A stretch of 36,858 bases of DNA from Ottowia thiooxydans DSM 14619 (GTDB lineage: Bacteria; Pseudomonadota; Gammaproteobacteria; Burkholderiales; Burkholderiaceae_C), in assembly GCF_000422885.1 (NCBI RefSeq), contig NZ_AUGX01000045.1:1-36858 (forward strand), given 5' to 3'. The position numbers and the translations under genes are program-made. Positions 36,777-36,858 of this stretch are shown piece by piece. The notes beneath the pieces are model-generated. The model worked only from the letters and a program-made list of their open reading frames with translations. It was not told the origin of the DNA and searched no databases. The first letter of the stretch is position 1; every line of letters begins with the position of its first letter.

Positions 36777-36858
36777 ATGAAGATCCAACAAGCTACCCAA
36801 TTTGTTGGCGTAGATGTAGCAAGCGCCCATCTGGATGTCGCTGTGCATGGGCAAACCA
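36777..36858 (+). CDS. IS110-family transposase, N-terminus only
   Basis: From ATG at 36777 the 27 visible residues read MKIQQATQFVGVDVASAHLD and then VAVHGQT, running off the window. VGVDVA(S)AHLDV is the start of the RuvC-like DEDD domain of IS110-family transposases, with the first catalytic Asp at D13. These enzymes recombine target and donor DNA guided by a bridge RNA. The rest of the gene lies beyond the right edge. Confidence 0.85.
   Translation, partial: MKIQQATQFVGVDVASAHLDVAVHGQT

Overview
The window looks like chromosomal DNA of a beta-proteobacterium of the order Burkholderiales, most likely close to the Comamonadaceae. This is an inference from gene content. The clues are the dnaG-rpoD pair, the nadE-glnB pair, a Bug/TctC-type solute receptor, IPTL-CTERM exported proteins, a hybrid kinase with the SHDLRQPVHA box paired to a LuxR-type regulator, and a YbdG channel. 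No rRNA, tRNA or CRISPR array was seen. Both window edges cut through insertion sequences: an IS3-family orfA at the left and the first codons of an IS110-family transposase at the right.

Layout, left to right. (1) 1-550: IS3 remnant and short palindromic intergenic repeats. (2) 553-2298: a SugE/Gdx-type SMR exporter preceded by a clear two-hairpin guanidine-II (mini-ykkC) riboswitch, then a Bcr/CflA-type MFS exporter. (3) 2387-6808: rpoD and dnaG, with a strong terminator after rpoD. (4) 6933-8576: an acyl-CoA synthetase. (5) 8666-13159: two tandem IPTL-CTERM surface-protein paralogs (one frameshifted), a LuxR-type response regulator and a hybrid histidine kinase. (6) 13458-16480: YbdG mechanosensitive channel, a small CbiM/COG3235-like membrane protein and a secreted glycerophosphodiester phosphodiesterase. 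(7) 16502-18668: an Ig-like surface protein with a C-terminal membrane anchor and a secreted beta-helix protein. (8) 18796-20857: glnB and nadE. (9) 21332-26367: FemAB-like acyltransferase, acyl-CoA thioesterase, YbbP-like FtsX permease and a glutathione S-transferase. (10) 26954-28294: another large exported protein with a DUF11-like domain. (11) 28541-35042: an accessory catabolic cluster (aldehyde dehydrogenase, isopropylmalate/tartrate dehydrogenase-like enzyme, Bug receptor, cupin; divergently a LigI-like amidohydrolase and a GntR regulator with two winged-helix domains). (12) 35140-36375: a patatin-like phospholipase, then repeats and the IS110 edge.

The most interesting signal is a 14-bp inverted repeat of the form CACT-N6-AGTG. 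It lies 72-73 bp upstream of both IPTL-CTERM paralogs. A half-degenerate copy lies upstream of the LuxR-type regulator gene, and a further variant lies 50 bp upstream of the distant exported-protein gene at 26954. Together with the kinase/regulator pair it suggests a local two-component regulon controlling sorted surface proteins. Other points worth checking are the guanidine-II riboswitch, the Shine-Dalgarno hairpin between the two genes at 17933-17946, the double winged-helix GntR protein, and the possible bridge-RNA region upstream of the IS110 transposase.
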